NCBI GenBank assembly: GCA_011322515.1
Contig: DRMS01000258.1
Span: 1 to 14,008, forward strand
Direction of reading: 5' to 3'
Length of the DNA stretch: 14,008 bases
Source: Leucothrix mucor
GTDB lineage: Bacteria; Pseudomonadota; Gammaproteobacteria; Thiotrichales; Thiotrichaceae
Numbering within the stretch: the first letter of the stretch is position 1; each line of letters opens with the position of its first letter. Under the pieces are notes generated by a model that made no database searches, was not told the origin of the DNA, and saw only the letters and a program-made list of their open reading frames with translations. The position numbers were made by a program, and so were the translations under genes. Shown in pieces: positions 1 to 6,893 of the stretch.

Positions 1-812
1 AAGGGATTGAATTTTATGCAGGTGAGGGTGTTGGACTGGTTACTCGAAAGGGCTTATCTATAGCGCCCAATCAACCTGCTATTAATCCTGTGCCGCGTTT
101 AATGATACAGCAACATTTACAACAATTAGCCAATGAGCAAGGTTATATTGGAGGGTTTGCTGTCACACTTAGTATTAAAAATGGTGAACAATTAGCGCTA
201 AAAACAATGAATCCACGCTTGGGAATTATCGGTGGTTTATCCATTTTAGGGACGACGGGCATTGTGCGCCCTTTCTCTTGTTCTGCTTATATTGCTTCCA
301 TTCATCAAGGCATTGACGTTGCGCGAGCAAATCATATTGAACATATTGCAGCCTGTACAGGCTCGGCAAGTGAAGCAATGATTCGCGCCCAATATCAACT
401 CTCTGATATGGCATTAATAGAAATGGGAGATTTTGTGGGTGCGGTACTCAAGCATTTAAAAAAAGCACCTATTCCAAATATATCAATTGTTGGTGGCTTT
501 GGGAAAATCAGTAAATTAGCCGCAGGACACCTTGATTTGCATAGTCGAAAATCATCGATTGATTTAACTTTTTTAGCCAAAATAGCAGGAGAACTAGGGG
601 CAAATAAAACATTGGAAATGCAAATTTTGCAGTGCAATACCAGTGTAGAAGCATTGCAATATTGTCAGCAGCAAGAGATTAATTTAGCGGATGCAGTCTG
701 TAATTTAGCATTACAAAAGGTAAATTCAATAATACCCAAGCAATGTCTCTGTGAAATCTGGGCAATCAATCGCGCAGGTGATGTGGTTGGTCACGCTGGT
801 TCTATCAGATGA
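1..812 (+). CDS. cbiD: Cobalt-precorrin-5B C1-methyltransferase, CbiD (5' end outside the window)
   Basis: CbiD methylates C1 of cobalt-precorrin-5B to give cobalt-precorrin-6A in the cytoplasmic oxygen-independent cobalamin pathway. The frame is open from base 3 with no stop and continues to the left of the window; about 269 codons are visible of a family length near 360, so the N-terminal quarter is missing. The visible part starts with the family signature GEGVGLVTRKGL followed by PAINPVPR. Around bases 225-330 it has GGLSILGTTGIVRPFS, the most recognisable CbiD block. The ATG-like methionines inside are not the true start. The stop overlaps the start of the next gene in an ATGA arrangement, so the two are translationally coupled. 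The assignment is by motif recognition and is strong. Confidence 0.93.
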   Translation, partial: GIEFYAGEGVGLVTRKGLSIAPNQPAINPVPRLMIQQHLQQLANEQGYIGGFAVTLSIKNGEQLALKTMNPRLGIIGGLSILGTTGIVRPFSCSAYIASIHQGIDVARANHIEHIAACTGSASEAMIRAQYQLSDMALIEMGDFVGAVLKHLKKAPIPNISIVGGFGKISKLAAGHLDLHSRKSSIDLTFLAKIAGELGANKTLEMQILQCNTSVEALQYCQQQEINLADAVCNLALQKVNSIIPKQCLCEIWAINRAGDVVGHAGSIR

Positions 813-1582
813 AATTACTGATACTGGGGGGAACCTCTGATGCACTCAAACTATGCAAACTAGCTTTAGCGCAGTATGAGGTTATTTACAGTATAAAAGG
901 TCAGGTACGTCAACCACAACTTAACTGTAAAATTCATTCAGGTGGTTTTGGTGGAGTAGCAGGTATGGTCAATTTTTTACAGCAACAGCATATTCACTGT
1001 CTTTTGGATGCAACTCACCCCTATGCGGTAAATATTAGCAACCATGCTAAATTAGCGGCTACACATTGCTCGCTTCCTTGTTTTCATTATATTCGCCCCG
1101 CATGGCAACAGCAGGAAAATGATCACTGGATTTTTTTTGATACATTGGCGCAATTGACAGCACTTCTTAATCGTAATGAGGACAGTAGAGCGCGATTATT
1201 TTTCACTATTGGACAGCTAACCCCTGAGTTTATTGCGCAGAAGAACCCACAACACTATTATATTGTACGCTCAGCGATCACTTCTAACATAAAGCGAACA
1301 AGCAGAATCAAATGGATAAAAAAGATTGGCCCCTTTGCGCTTGAGGATGAACGCACACTATTTGAGCGGTATCAAATAAATGCCTTAATCAGTAAAAATA
1401 GTGGAGGGAAAAGCGTAGAGGCGAAGATACAGACAGCGCGAGAAAAAAGACTACCTGTGTATCTGCTTAAAAGACCTAATTTTCAATCAAACTACCCCAT
1501 TATATTTTCTATTATAGAGATACTCCTTGCAGTAAACCAACAATGCAAGGCACATAACACTATAAAAAATTTTCACTATTGA
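809..1582 (+). CDS. cobK: Precorrin-6A / cobalt-precorrin-6A reductase
   Basis: This 257-residue protein matches the CobK/CbiJ family, which reduces precorrin-6A or cobalt-precorrin-6A with NADPH, the step right after CbiD. The N-terminus MKLLILGGTSDA is the nucleotide-binding loop. The segment around residues 66-76 contains DATHPYAV, a hallmark of the family, followed by residues CFHYIRPAW. The length is normal. The ATG at 809 overlaps the cbiD stop by four bases, so translation is coupled and no separate Shine-Dalgarno is needed. The pair encodes consecutive reactions. Because CbiD belongs to the cobalt-early pathway, the substrate is probably the cobalt form, and cbiJ would be an equally valid name. 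It is the last visible gene of this plus-strand operon. Confidence 0.93.
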   Translation: MKLLILGGTSDALKLCKLALAQYEVIYSIKGQVRQPQLNCKIHSGGFGGVAGMVNFLQQQHIHCLLDATHPYAVNISNHAKLAATHCSLPCFHYIRPAWQQQENDHWIFFDTLAQLTALLNRNEDSRARLFFTIGQLTPEFIAQKNPQHYYIVRSAITSNIKRTSRIKWIKKIGPFALEDERTLFERYQINALISKNSGGKSVEAKIQTAREKRLPVYLLKRPNFQSNYPIIFSIIEILLAVNQQCKAHNTIKNFHY

Positions 1583-1596
1583 GCAAACACGAGAAA

Positions 1597-1620
1597 AGAC
1601 AAATTTAGTCTATAGTTTTT
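1597..1620 (+). terminator. Possible weak terminator after cobK
   Basis: A short hairpin (AGAC, seven-base loop, GTCT) is followed closely by ATAGTTTTT, 15 bases after the cobK stop. The stem is only four pairs, so this is a weak candidate. The REP-type hairpin a few bases further on could end or stabilise the transcript instead. Confidence 0.25.
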
Positions 1621-1635
1621 CACTAAATAATTACA

Positions 1636-1705
1636 CCCTTCGACAAGCTCAGAAAGCGGTGTCCTGAGTCTACCGAAGGGCTAGTTCCCTGAGCTTGTCG
1701 AAGGG
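1636..1705. repeat. REP-type palindromic pair (core)
   Basis: CCCTTCGACAAGCTCAG at the left pairs with CTGAGCTTGTCGAAGGG at the right. Between them lies CTGAGTCTACCGAAGGG, an imperfect partner for the left arm too, so two alternative hairpins are possible. REP sequences with this CCCTTCGACA..GCTCAGGG core are widespread in bacteria. Confidence 0.85.
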
Positions 1706-1899
1706 TACGAGTTATTTGCCATGACGTTACTTGTCCCGCCTTAAGTTGGTAGCCATATTTATGATCATCTACTTATATTGTGCTAAGAATAATCACACTG
1801 TAAAGATGCCAACCGCTTAATAGAAAATACATCATCGCTGGTCTAATTAAATTGGCAATAGCACTGCTTAAACAAGAAAATACCGACCACTTATAAACA

Positions 1900-1905
1900 A
1901 AGGAC
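1900..1905 (+). promoter_or_regulatory. Ribosome binding site of the SGNH/SASA esterase gene
   Basis: AAGGAC lies six bases before the ATG at 1912. An in-frame TAA at 1894-1896 rules out an upstream extension, so this site fixes the start and shows that the protein begins without a signal peptide. Confidence 0.6.
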
Positions 1906-1911
1906 ACCAAT

Positions 1912-2649
1912 ATGCCAAGAGAAGCGATGACTTTTGTCCTCATTGGGCAATCAAATATGGCGGGATGGACTGAAAGCAAATTCCAAGAACTGCCAAGTTG
2001 GATGAAAACCAAGTCGCGCAATGTGCATTTTTATCAGCACGGTAGCCAAACTGATTTTTCTGCCCAACCTGGGGGACGAATCGGTCCTGAAGTTGCCTTT
2101 GCAAAATTTATCGCCGCTTATTACCCTGGTCGCCCACTTAATATGATCAAACTTGCCGTTGGCGGAACCTCTATTTATGACTGGGCTAAAGCATGGAACC
2201 CGCGTGTCTCATTTCAAATGACTGATAGCCGTATTAGAAACAGTTTGTATGCACTGTTAAAAAGGCAAATAGAACTATCCAGAGTATTAGACGGTGGCAA
2301 AAAAGTCTCAGGATTTATCTGGATGCAAGGCGAGCGCGATGCAAGATTCCCACAAGCTGCCAATGTTTACCTTGGCAATATGTCTACGTTTATTAATGAT
2401 CTTCGCAAAGAATACAACAGCCCACATGCACCGTTTATTTTAGGACGTATTAACCCACCCGCTGCACATCGACCTGCGGTTAATACAATACGCCGCGCAC
2501 AAGAGCAACTAACTCGTAGAGTGCGTGCAACACATTATGTCACTACAGATGACTTGCAAAAAGCGGCTGATCAGATTCATTATAATACGCATGGACAGAT
2601 TCGACTGGGTAGACGCTTTGCGGATGAGTTTAGACGTATGCAGGGGTAG
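1912..2649 (+). CDS. SGNH-type esterase of the SASA (sialate O-acetylesterase-like) family
   Basis: The 245-residue product carries the blocks of SGNH carbohydrate esterases: IGQSNMAG at residues 11-18 with the likely nucleophile Ser14, GPE at 58-60, VGGTSI at 83-88, WMQGERDA at 137-144, and a C-terminal D220-x-x-H223 pair completing the triad. Such enzymes remove acetyl groups from sugars or polysaccharides. The start at 1912 has an AAGGAC ribosome binding site, and an in-frame stop just upstream excludes a longer form. From this start there is no signal peptide, unlike many secreted homologues, so a cytoplasmic substrate is implied. The gene stands alone on the plus strand, and the substrate is unknown. 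The fold call is firm; a sialate substrate is not supported. Confidence 0.85.
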   Translation: MPREAMTFVLIGQSNMAGWTESKFQELPSWMKTKSRNVHFYQHGSQTDFSAQPGGRIGPEVAFAKFIAAYYPGRPLNMIKLAVGGTSIYDWAKAWNPRVSFQMTDSRIRNSLYALLKRQIELSRVLDGGKKVSGFIWMQGERDARFPQAANVYLGNMSTFINDLRKEYNSPHAPFILGRINPPAAHRPAVNTIRRAQEQLTRRVRATHYVTTDDLQKAADQIHYNTHGQIRLGRRFADEFRRMQG

Positions 2650-2680
2650 AGCAAACAAAGACGCAGAATGCGCAAAGAAA
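2650..2680. repeat. Short GCAAAG-type repeat remnant
   Basis: Just after the esterase stop lies GCAAACAAAGACGCAGAATG followed by CGCAAAG. Its word content (ACGCAG, CGCAAAG) resembles the inverted repeat at 11370-11424. No clear stem forms here. The rest of the gap up to 2785 shows no gene and no convincing shared terminator for the two convergent genes. Confidence 0.35.
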
Positions 2681-2785
2681 TCTTACCCTTTTTATTATCC
2701 GCCCTGTCTCCCTATAAGCGAGATATTTAATTCTTTCCCATCACATCATCAGTAGGAATGTTACCTGCTTTGAACCCTATTGATT

Positions 2786-3472
2786 TTATCTTGATTGTTT
2801 TTCCGACTCTCGCCTATTTTTATTAAACCATTTCAATGCTTCCAGATGAAATAAGGTTTTTTCTCCCTTGCTACCTAATTGCATTGATAAGCGTTTGATA
2901 GTGATATTACTACTCATCTCAAGAAGTGTTCGTCTTTGGTGCAGTCTTGTAAATAAATGGTTTATAAAACACTCATCCTCAATCAAATTCCCTAAGTCTG
3001 CACACAGTGCTTCATCTTGCCAACTACAAATAAAAGTGCGGTCAACAATATTTCTTAGCTCATCTTCAAGATAGCCATAGACACGAAAGTGAAGTTTCCT
3101 CTGTATTTTTTTGATACGCTGTAAGCGGTCTGATAAGCGTTGTGCTTCTTGGTCTTTCTTGTCTTGGATATAACGATGCATCATCTCCTTTGCCATTCGT
3201 TGCGCGTCATAGGAGATGACCCAAGCTTTGTTTTGATGATAATCAAGCGGAAGAACAGTGATGATATGCCCCGTTTTGTGGTCTTGAACAGCCACAAAAC
3301 ACATTTTATTGAGTGGACTGTAGAAAACTTTATGATGACGGTTAGAGCTTGTTTCTTCACCTGTTATAACCACAATACCATCATCAAGAAGCTCGCATAA
3401 TGTCTCCGCAGACATTAGCAAACGCTCTTCTATTTTTTCATGTGCATGATGGGTTAAAACAGCTTTTTTCAT
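2786..3472 (-). CDS. Uncharacterised protein with a DUF4258-like N-terminus
   Basis: I do not recognise this 228-residue soluble protein with certainty. The first 75 residues (LTHHAHEKIEERLLMSAETL onward, then a strand-rich stretch with HHKVFYSP, MCFVAVQDHKTGHIITVLP) resemble the small DUF4258 fold, in which a histidine-rich helix is followed by a beta sheet. Residues 90-228 are predicted mostly helical, charged and rich in Arg, Lys and Leu, with no motif I can name. There is no signal peptide or membrane segment. No good Shine-Dalgarno precedes the ATG at 3472. It converges with the esterase gene and is separated from the Nudix gene by 128 bases, so it may be transcribed alone. It could be a toxin-like or nucleic-acid-binding protein, but nothing here proves that. 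Confidence 0.7.
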   Translation of the reverse strand: MKKAVLTHHAHEKIEERLLMSAETLCELLDDGIVVITGEETSSNRHHKVFYSPLNKMCFVAVQDHKTGHIITVLPLDYHQNKAWVISYDAQRMAKEMMHRYIQDKKDQEAQRLSDRLQRIKKIQRKLHFRVYGYLEDELRNIVDRTFICSWQDEALCADLGNLIEDECFINHLFTRLHQRRTLLEMSSNITIKRLSMQLGSKGEKTLFHLEALKWFNKNRRESEKQSR

Positions 3473-3600
3473 AAGCGTAGCGGAGTTATGGGAGTAGAGT
3501 TATAACAGTGTATTTTTTTAGACTACGAGAAAATCCAAAAAAATACTTATAAGCATACTTGTTTTTTTTATAATGTGAAGGGGGAAATAGACTAACGTGC

Positions 3601-4518
3601 TTATTGCCATAGTTGAGAGATTGCTGCCACCCCTTGTGCGCCGTTTTGTTTGGCTATTTTAATATCATTAGCCCCCAGTCCTCCCAAGGCATAAACGGGA
3701 ATATTAATCTCTTTGATATGATCAGCAAACCATTGCCATCCCTTACCTATCGCTTCTGGATGGGATGTTGTCGCTTTTATTGGTGAGAGGAAAATAAAAT
3801 CTACCGCTAGCTGCTGTGCTTTTAGTAGTTCACTTCTATTATGGCAGGCGGCGGAAAGGAGATTTGTGTTTGGTCTACTGATAGCGGCTAATAATTGTGA
3901 GCTGGTAAGATGCAATCCTTGACTGCAGTCAAGTTGAGAGGGCGGTGAGTTTAATAGCACCGAGGTTTTATAGGCATGGCATTGCTTAATTAGCCATGTT
4001 GCACGTTTGATATAGGCACTAGGAGCAAGTGTTTTAGCTCTGAGTTGAATTAATGTTATCCCTTGATCTAAGCAACGTAATACACCCTGACGAAATTCAA
4101 CTTCATCTGTAATTTCTGGCGTAATCAAGCAGCTATCAGGTAATGATAAGGCTTGTAAAATAGGTTGATTGGCAACAGGAAAGGTGTAGTAATGGATTTT
4201 ATTTAGGTCAACCCAGCGCATTGGTTGACCTTCTTTGCCATAAGCTTCACCCTGCCATGTATTAATGGTAAAGACATCCAAAAATACGGATAACTCCGTA
4301 TAATGGTGATGAATTTGAATAAGCGGTGTTACGCTTTCTATTTGTATTCCTAGCTCTTCGTCAATTTCCCGCGCTAATGCCTGTTGTACTGACTCTCCTT
4401 GCTCAACTTTTCCACCAGGAAATTCCCATTTTCCGCCTTGATGCTTTTCTGCATTACGTTGTGTAATTAAAATTTTCCCATTTTTATTTTGAATGACAGC
4501 GACAACGACATGCAACAT
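3601..4518 (-). CDS. mutT: Nudix hydrolase (MutT type) fused to a thiamine-phosphate-synthase-like domain
   Basis: Residues 1-130 form a MutT-like Nudix domain that hydrolyses nucleoside diphosphate derivatives such as 8-oxo-dGTP. The full Nudix box is present: G36, E42, R50-E51, E54-E55 and G57, within FPGGKVEQGES and REIDEELGI. Residues 133-305 form a TIM-barrel domain related to ThiE/TenI, with LIQLRAK, GLHLTSS, LSAACHN, DFIFLSPIKAT, SHPE and VYALGG. This fusion is known in many gammaproteobacteria, where the second domain is not proven to make thiamine phosphate. The 305-residue length fits the fusion, so nothing is truncated. The ATG at 4518 lies two bases after the deacetylase stop, in an AAGGAATTAAAATAATA leader, so the two genes form an operon. 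Confidence 0.92.
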   Translation of the reverse strand: MLHVVVAVIQNKNGKILITQRNAEKHQGGKWEFPGGKVEQGESVQQALAREIDEELGIQIESVTPLIQIHHHYTELSVFLDVFTINTWQGEAYGKEGQPMRWVDLNKIHYYTFPVANQPILQALSLPDSCLITPEITDEVEFRQGVLRCLDQGITLIQLRAKTLAPSAYIKRATWLIKQCHAYKTSVLLNSPPSQLDCSQGLHLTSSQLLAAISRPNTNLLSAACHNRSELLKAQQLAVDFIFLSPIKATTSHPEAIGKGWQWFADHIKEINIPVYALGGLGANDIKIAKQNGAQGVAAISQLWQ

Positions 4519-4520
4519 TA

Positions 4521-5327
4521 TTATTTTAATTCCTTTTTAAAATAACTTAATGGAACAAAATCAGCTACACAGCGTAATACAGGAATCCATTCGGCTAAAT
4601 GTTTTCCTGTAAAAAGTCGTCCCTCATGCTCATTTTCAAATACACCGTCATGTAGCAGTACGCTACCATTACGACCTGAGCACATTTGTGTCATCACATT
4701 ATCAAGAATTTTAGTACCTTGCTGGTTTTTCTTATTCCAATCATAGCCTGACATTTCCCAGCCAATATGGATAAACCCCTGTTGTTTTAATGCCTTCATT
4801 ACTTGCGGTTGCTCTTTCTGATTGAACCAACCATCACCATAAGGCAATCGAAAAGGAATCGGTTTAGTGGTAAAGAAAGGTTGCAGAATTTTTTTAGAGC
4901 GGGCGATTGTTTGTTGTAATTCAGCGGGGGACAGTTTGGAATGATGATGATGCTGATAACTATGCGAGCCGATTAAATGCCCCTCACGTTTAATGCGTTT
5001 CAATGTTTGACGACGTTGCTGGCATAATTGCAGTGATTGACAACTTTTTTGCTTGTGATTGCCTCCTTTGATGCAAGCTTTACGATACTGCTGACAATCT
5101 ACTTTATTTCCTAAAACAAAAAAGGTGGCGGGGATACGCTCACGCTTTAAGACATCTAAAATCTGTGGTGTCACACTGCCAACACCATCATCAAAGCTGA
5201 GATGAAGCTTAAAGCGCTTATCTGCGGGGCAGTTATATTTAGCACGATACTGGGCGCAGTCTTGTGCTAAAGCTGATGCATTAAAAAATGCACATAAAAA
5301 GGTGATTGCAAAAAGCCTAAAGAGCAT
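4521..5327 (-). CDS. Secreted polysaccharide deacetylase (NodB/CE4 family)
   Basis: The protein removes N- or O-acetyl groups from a polysaccharide outside the cytoplasm. The ATG at 5327 is preferred over a TTG 24 bases upstream because AGGA sits seven bases before it and because a signal peptide then follows at once (residues 1-22, hydrophobic core LFAITFLCAFF, cleavage near ALAQ). The NodB domain shows SFDDG (44-48, metal-binding and catalytic aspartates), HSYQHHH (122-128, metal histidines), RLPYGDG (160-166) and LLHDG (224-228). An insertion at about residues 76-105 holds four cysteines (78, 85, 96, 102), with two more at 25 and 33, suggesting disulfides in the periplasm. It is the first gene of a two-gene operon with the Nudix fusion. 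Confidence 0.9.
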   Translation of the reverse strand: MLFRLFAITFLCAFFNASALAQDCAQYRAKYNCPADKRFKLHLSFDDGVGSVTPQILDVLKRERIPATFFVLGNKVDCQQYRKACIKGGNHKQKSCQSLQLCQQRRQTLKRIKREGHLIGSHSYQHHHHSKLSPAELQQTIARSKKILQPFFTTKPIPFRLPYGDGWFNQKEQPQVMKALKQQGFIHIGWEMSGYDWNKKNQQGTKILDNVMTQMCSGRNGSVLLHDGVFENEHEGRLFTGKHLAEWIPVLRCVADFVPLSYFKKELK

Positions 5328-5462
5328 GTGATTATCCTGATAAAAAACCAATCAAAATACATAATAAGCCAATGAACTGCAAGCAATTAAAAGAAAAATA
5401 GCTCTCTCCAAAAAACAGGGGTAGCTGACGTGAAAATTGTTAGATTAATTCTGCGCAGGTAC

Positions 5463-5486
5463 TTCTTAAGCTGGTAGCTGATTTTT
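5463..5486. repeat. Possible remnant of the REP-cored element's terminal repeat
   Basis: CTTAAGCTGGTAGCTGATTTT just downstream of the heptad-tail gene resembles the right end of the palindromic elements at 1754 and 13805 (CTTAAGTTGGTAGCCATTTT) at about 18 of 21 bases. No core or partner arm is seen, so it is either a solo end left by a deletion or a chance match. Confidence 0.35.
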
Positions 5487-6027
5487 ACGGCAATGGCATA
5501 AACTGCGTTATAGGCTTCACTGCTTGATTAACCGAGTAAGAAATATTCCCTACCGACTGATTAATACGGGAAAAATTTTGACCAATGTTTGCCGTATGGT
5601 CGCTAATAGAGCCTGTACTTGATCCTAGCTGTATAGTTTGCTGTTCTAGCTGCCCCATATAAGTATTCATTTGCTTTGTTTCTTGGCTAATGCGATTAAC
5701 TGAGCCGCTAATTCGTTGTAAATACTCTACATTAGTGCCCATATTAGCTATGGATGAGGTGATTTTTTTCATGGTATGTTGCAGTTCACCCACTTGTTTA
5801 TTAATCACTGTCATACTGTCAATAGAACGAGAAATTGCTTTATTTAGCAAGAAAAAATCAGAGAGAATTAGGGCAACCAATACTGCACCTAAACCTGTGA
5901 AGATAATGATAATCCGATTGGTTCCACTGATACTTTTTTGTGCAAGATGCTCGCTATTTTGTGAATTTTTAGCAATATCGTCCATATGTGTATACAGATC
6001 TTCAAGCTGTTGTCGTGTTAGGTTCAT
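5485..6027 (-). CDS. Single-span membrane protein with long heptad-like tail (second of two paralogues)
   Basis: This 180-residue protein has a polar, helical N-terminus (1-37), one membrane segment at about 38-60 (IIIIFTGLGAVLVALILSDF) and a 115-residue tail with hydrophobic residues spaced every three to four positions and many Ser, Asn, Gln and Thr, as in a coiled coil. It ends with VKPITQFMPLP. The tail shares phrases with the next gene upstream: TYMGQLE against TYMNELP, FSRINQSVGNIS against FNRITQNVAVIT, and KPI against KPM near the end, so the two are paralogues. The tail probably faces the periplasm. The start at 6027 has no visible Shine-Dalgarno because a 161-bp repeat begins nine bases upstream of it. 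No enzymatic function can be assigned. It is last in the ExbB/ExbD-like cluster. Confidence 0.8.
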   Translation of the reverse strand: MNLTRQQLEDLYTHMDDIAKNSQNSEHLAQKSISGTNRIIIIFTGLGAVLVALILSDFFLLNKAISRSIDSMTVINKQVGELQHTMKKITSSIANMGTNVEYLQRISGSVNRISQETKQMNTYMGQLEQQTIQLGSSTGSISDHTANIGQNFSRINQSVGNISYSVNQAVKPITQFMPLP

Positions 6028-6036
6028 CTGTATTTA

Positions 6037-6197
6037 GGAACGAGTACGAAACAACTTCCCGATCTCTAACTTGCTTTTTTATCCCAGCTTGGATGATCTC
6101 ATTCGTTGCATAGAGTGATTATGCGCCTTATGAGTTCATCCAATCTGAAATAAAAATTCTGCGTTAGAACTTCGGGAAGTTATTCCGTGCTCGTTCC
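6037..6197. mobile_element. 161-bp palindromic MITE-like element, copy A
   Basis: The element begins GGAACGAGTACGAAACAAC and ends with the near-inverse, CGTTCC being the last six bases. Its two halves, about 80 bases each, are imperfect inverted repeats, so the whole can fold into one long hairpin. It is flanked by TTA at 6034-6036 and again at 6198-6200, which fits a 3-bp target duplication. It has no coding capacity. It differs from copy B (11474-11634) at about 12 of 161 positions by my hand alignment. It lies between the two coiled-coil genes. It is probably moved by a transposase encoded elsewhere. Confidence 0.85.
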
Positions 6198-6209
6198 TTA
6201 GGAGGCTCC

Positions 6210-6785
6210 TTACCTAAAGAAATCAAAAGGATTGATTTTATTAAAACGCTTCATCGGTTTTGTACCATCAGCAACATCAGCCGTTATTTGACGTAATATC
6301 TGATTTAAAACCAATGTGTTTTTTCCTACGCTTGATAGTGTCGTATTCAATACCTTCATTTCTGTTGTTATTACGGCAACATTTTGTGTAATGCGATTGA
6401 ATTTATGGGTCATGCGGTAAATATTATGCTCGATTCCTGTTACTGAGACATCAATCCCTGGTAGTTCATTCATATAGGTTTCAAAGGTGATCATAACCAT
6501 TTCAATATCATCCATACTTTCCTGTACGGAAACAGCCTGTTTTGAAATGGTCTCTAGACTGGTACTTAAGACATTGACCTGCTGGGTAAGAATGTAAACA
6601 AGATAAAGAATAAAAACTAGCGCCGTCACCAGACCTACCATAACCGCACGAATTAGGGTTCTAACCCGCGATGCAACACGGCGCTGGGTACGGCTTTGTT
6701 GTAGAACCGCCTGCTTGAGGTGGAGTAATGAAGTCTGAAATAGCTCTTCATTGCTCATATTTTTGAGTGCGTCATTAGCTATCAT
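6210..6785 (-). CDS. Single-span membrane protein with long heptad-like tail (first of two paralogues)
   Basis: This 191-residue protein has a charged, Arg-rich N-terminus (RTQRRVASRVRT at 32-43), one membrane helix at about 47-67, and a tail of roughly 125 residues with regular Met, Val, Ile and Leu spacing, typical of a coiled coil. It ends with KPMKRFNKINPFDFF. Basic residues before the helix place the N-terminus in the cytoplasm and the tail in the periplasm. It is paralogous to the gene at 5485-6027. The ATG at 6785 lies 96 bases after the stop of the second ExbD-like gene. It may be a partner or load of the ExbB/ExbD-like channel, which is an inference from position only. I do not recognise a named family. 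Confidence 0.8.
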   Translation of the reverse strand: MIANDALKNMSNEELFQTSLLHLKQAVLQQSRTQRRVASRVRTLIRAVMVGLVTALVFILYLVYILTQQVNVLSTSLETISKQAVSVQESMDDIEMVMITFETYMNELPGIDVSVTGIEHNIYRMTHKFNRITQNVAVITTEMKVLNTTLSSVGKNTLVLNQILRQITADVADGTKPMKRFNKINPFDFFR

Positions 6786-6844
6786 AATTTTTTATTTATA
6801 CTTCTTTGAAGCTCCCTATCATGAACAGCAACTTGTTCCTTTCT

Positions 6845-6893
6845 GGGGCTTCTATTTACGCATTTGTTTTTTGGAGTAGCCTTAAGAAGCCCC
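6845..6893. repeat. Inverted repeat across the end of the second ExbD-like gene
   Basis: GGGGCTTCT at 6845-6853 pairs perfectly with AGAAGCCCC at 6885-6893, leaving a 31-base loop. One arm is in the final codons and stop of the upstream gene, the other in the intergenic leader. Read on the minus strand no T-run follows, so it is not a classical terminator; an mRNA-processing or attenuation hairpin inside the operon is possible. Confidence 0.45.

Larger units (their letters stand above)
1587..1754. repeat. Degenerate copy of the REP-cored palindromic element
   Basis: This stretch matches the element at 13638-13805. The 70-base core at 1636-1705 differs from the other core at two positions only; it is two nested CCCTTCGACAAGCTCAG-type palindromes. 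The right arm (1706-1754) ends in CTTAAGTTGGTAGCC, like the other copy. The left arm does not carry the expected GGCTACC end, and I see no target duplication matching the right flank, so the left side seems eroded or replaced. The left limit is placed by length only. It fills most of the 329-base gap between cobK and the esterase gene. The rest of that gap (1755-1911) shows no gene. Confidence 0.75.

Noticed and set aside
2525..2755. 76-codon frame overlapping the esterase gene end
   Set aside because: It is a shadow frame of the esterase gene running into intergenic sequence, with no ribosome binding site.
3601..4130. Stand-alone thiE thiamine-phosphate synthase
   Set aside because: This domain is in frame with the Nudix domain as one 305-residue protein, a known fusion, and no separate start is supported.
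5328..5351. TTG start eight codons upstream for the deacetylase
   Set aside because: The ATG at 5327 has AGGA upstream and is immediately followed by a signal peptide.
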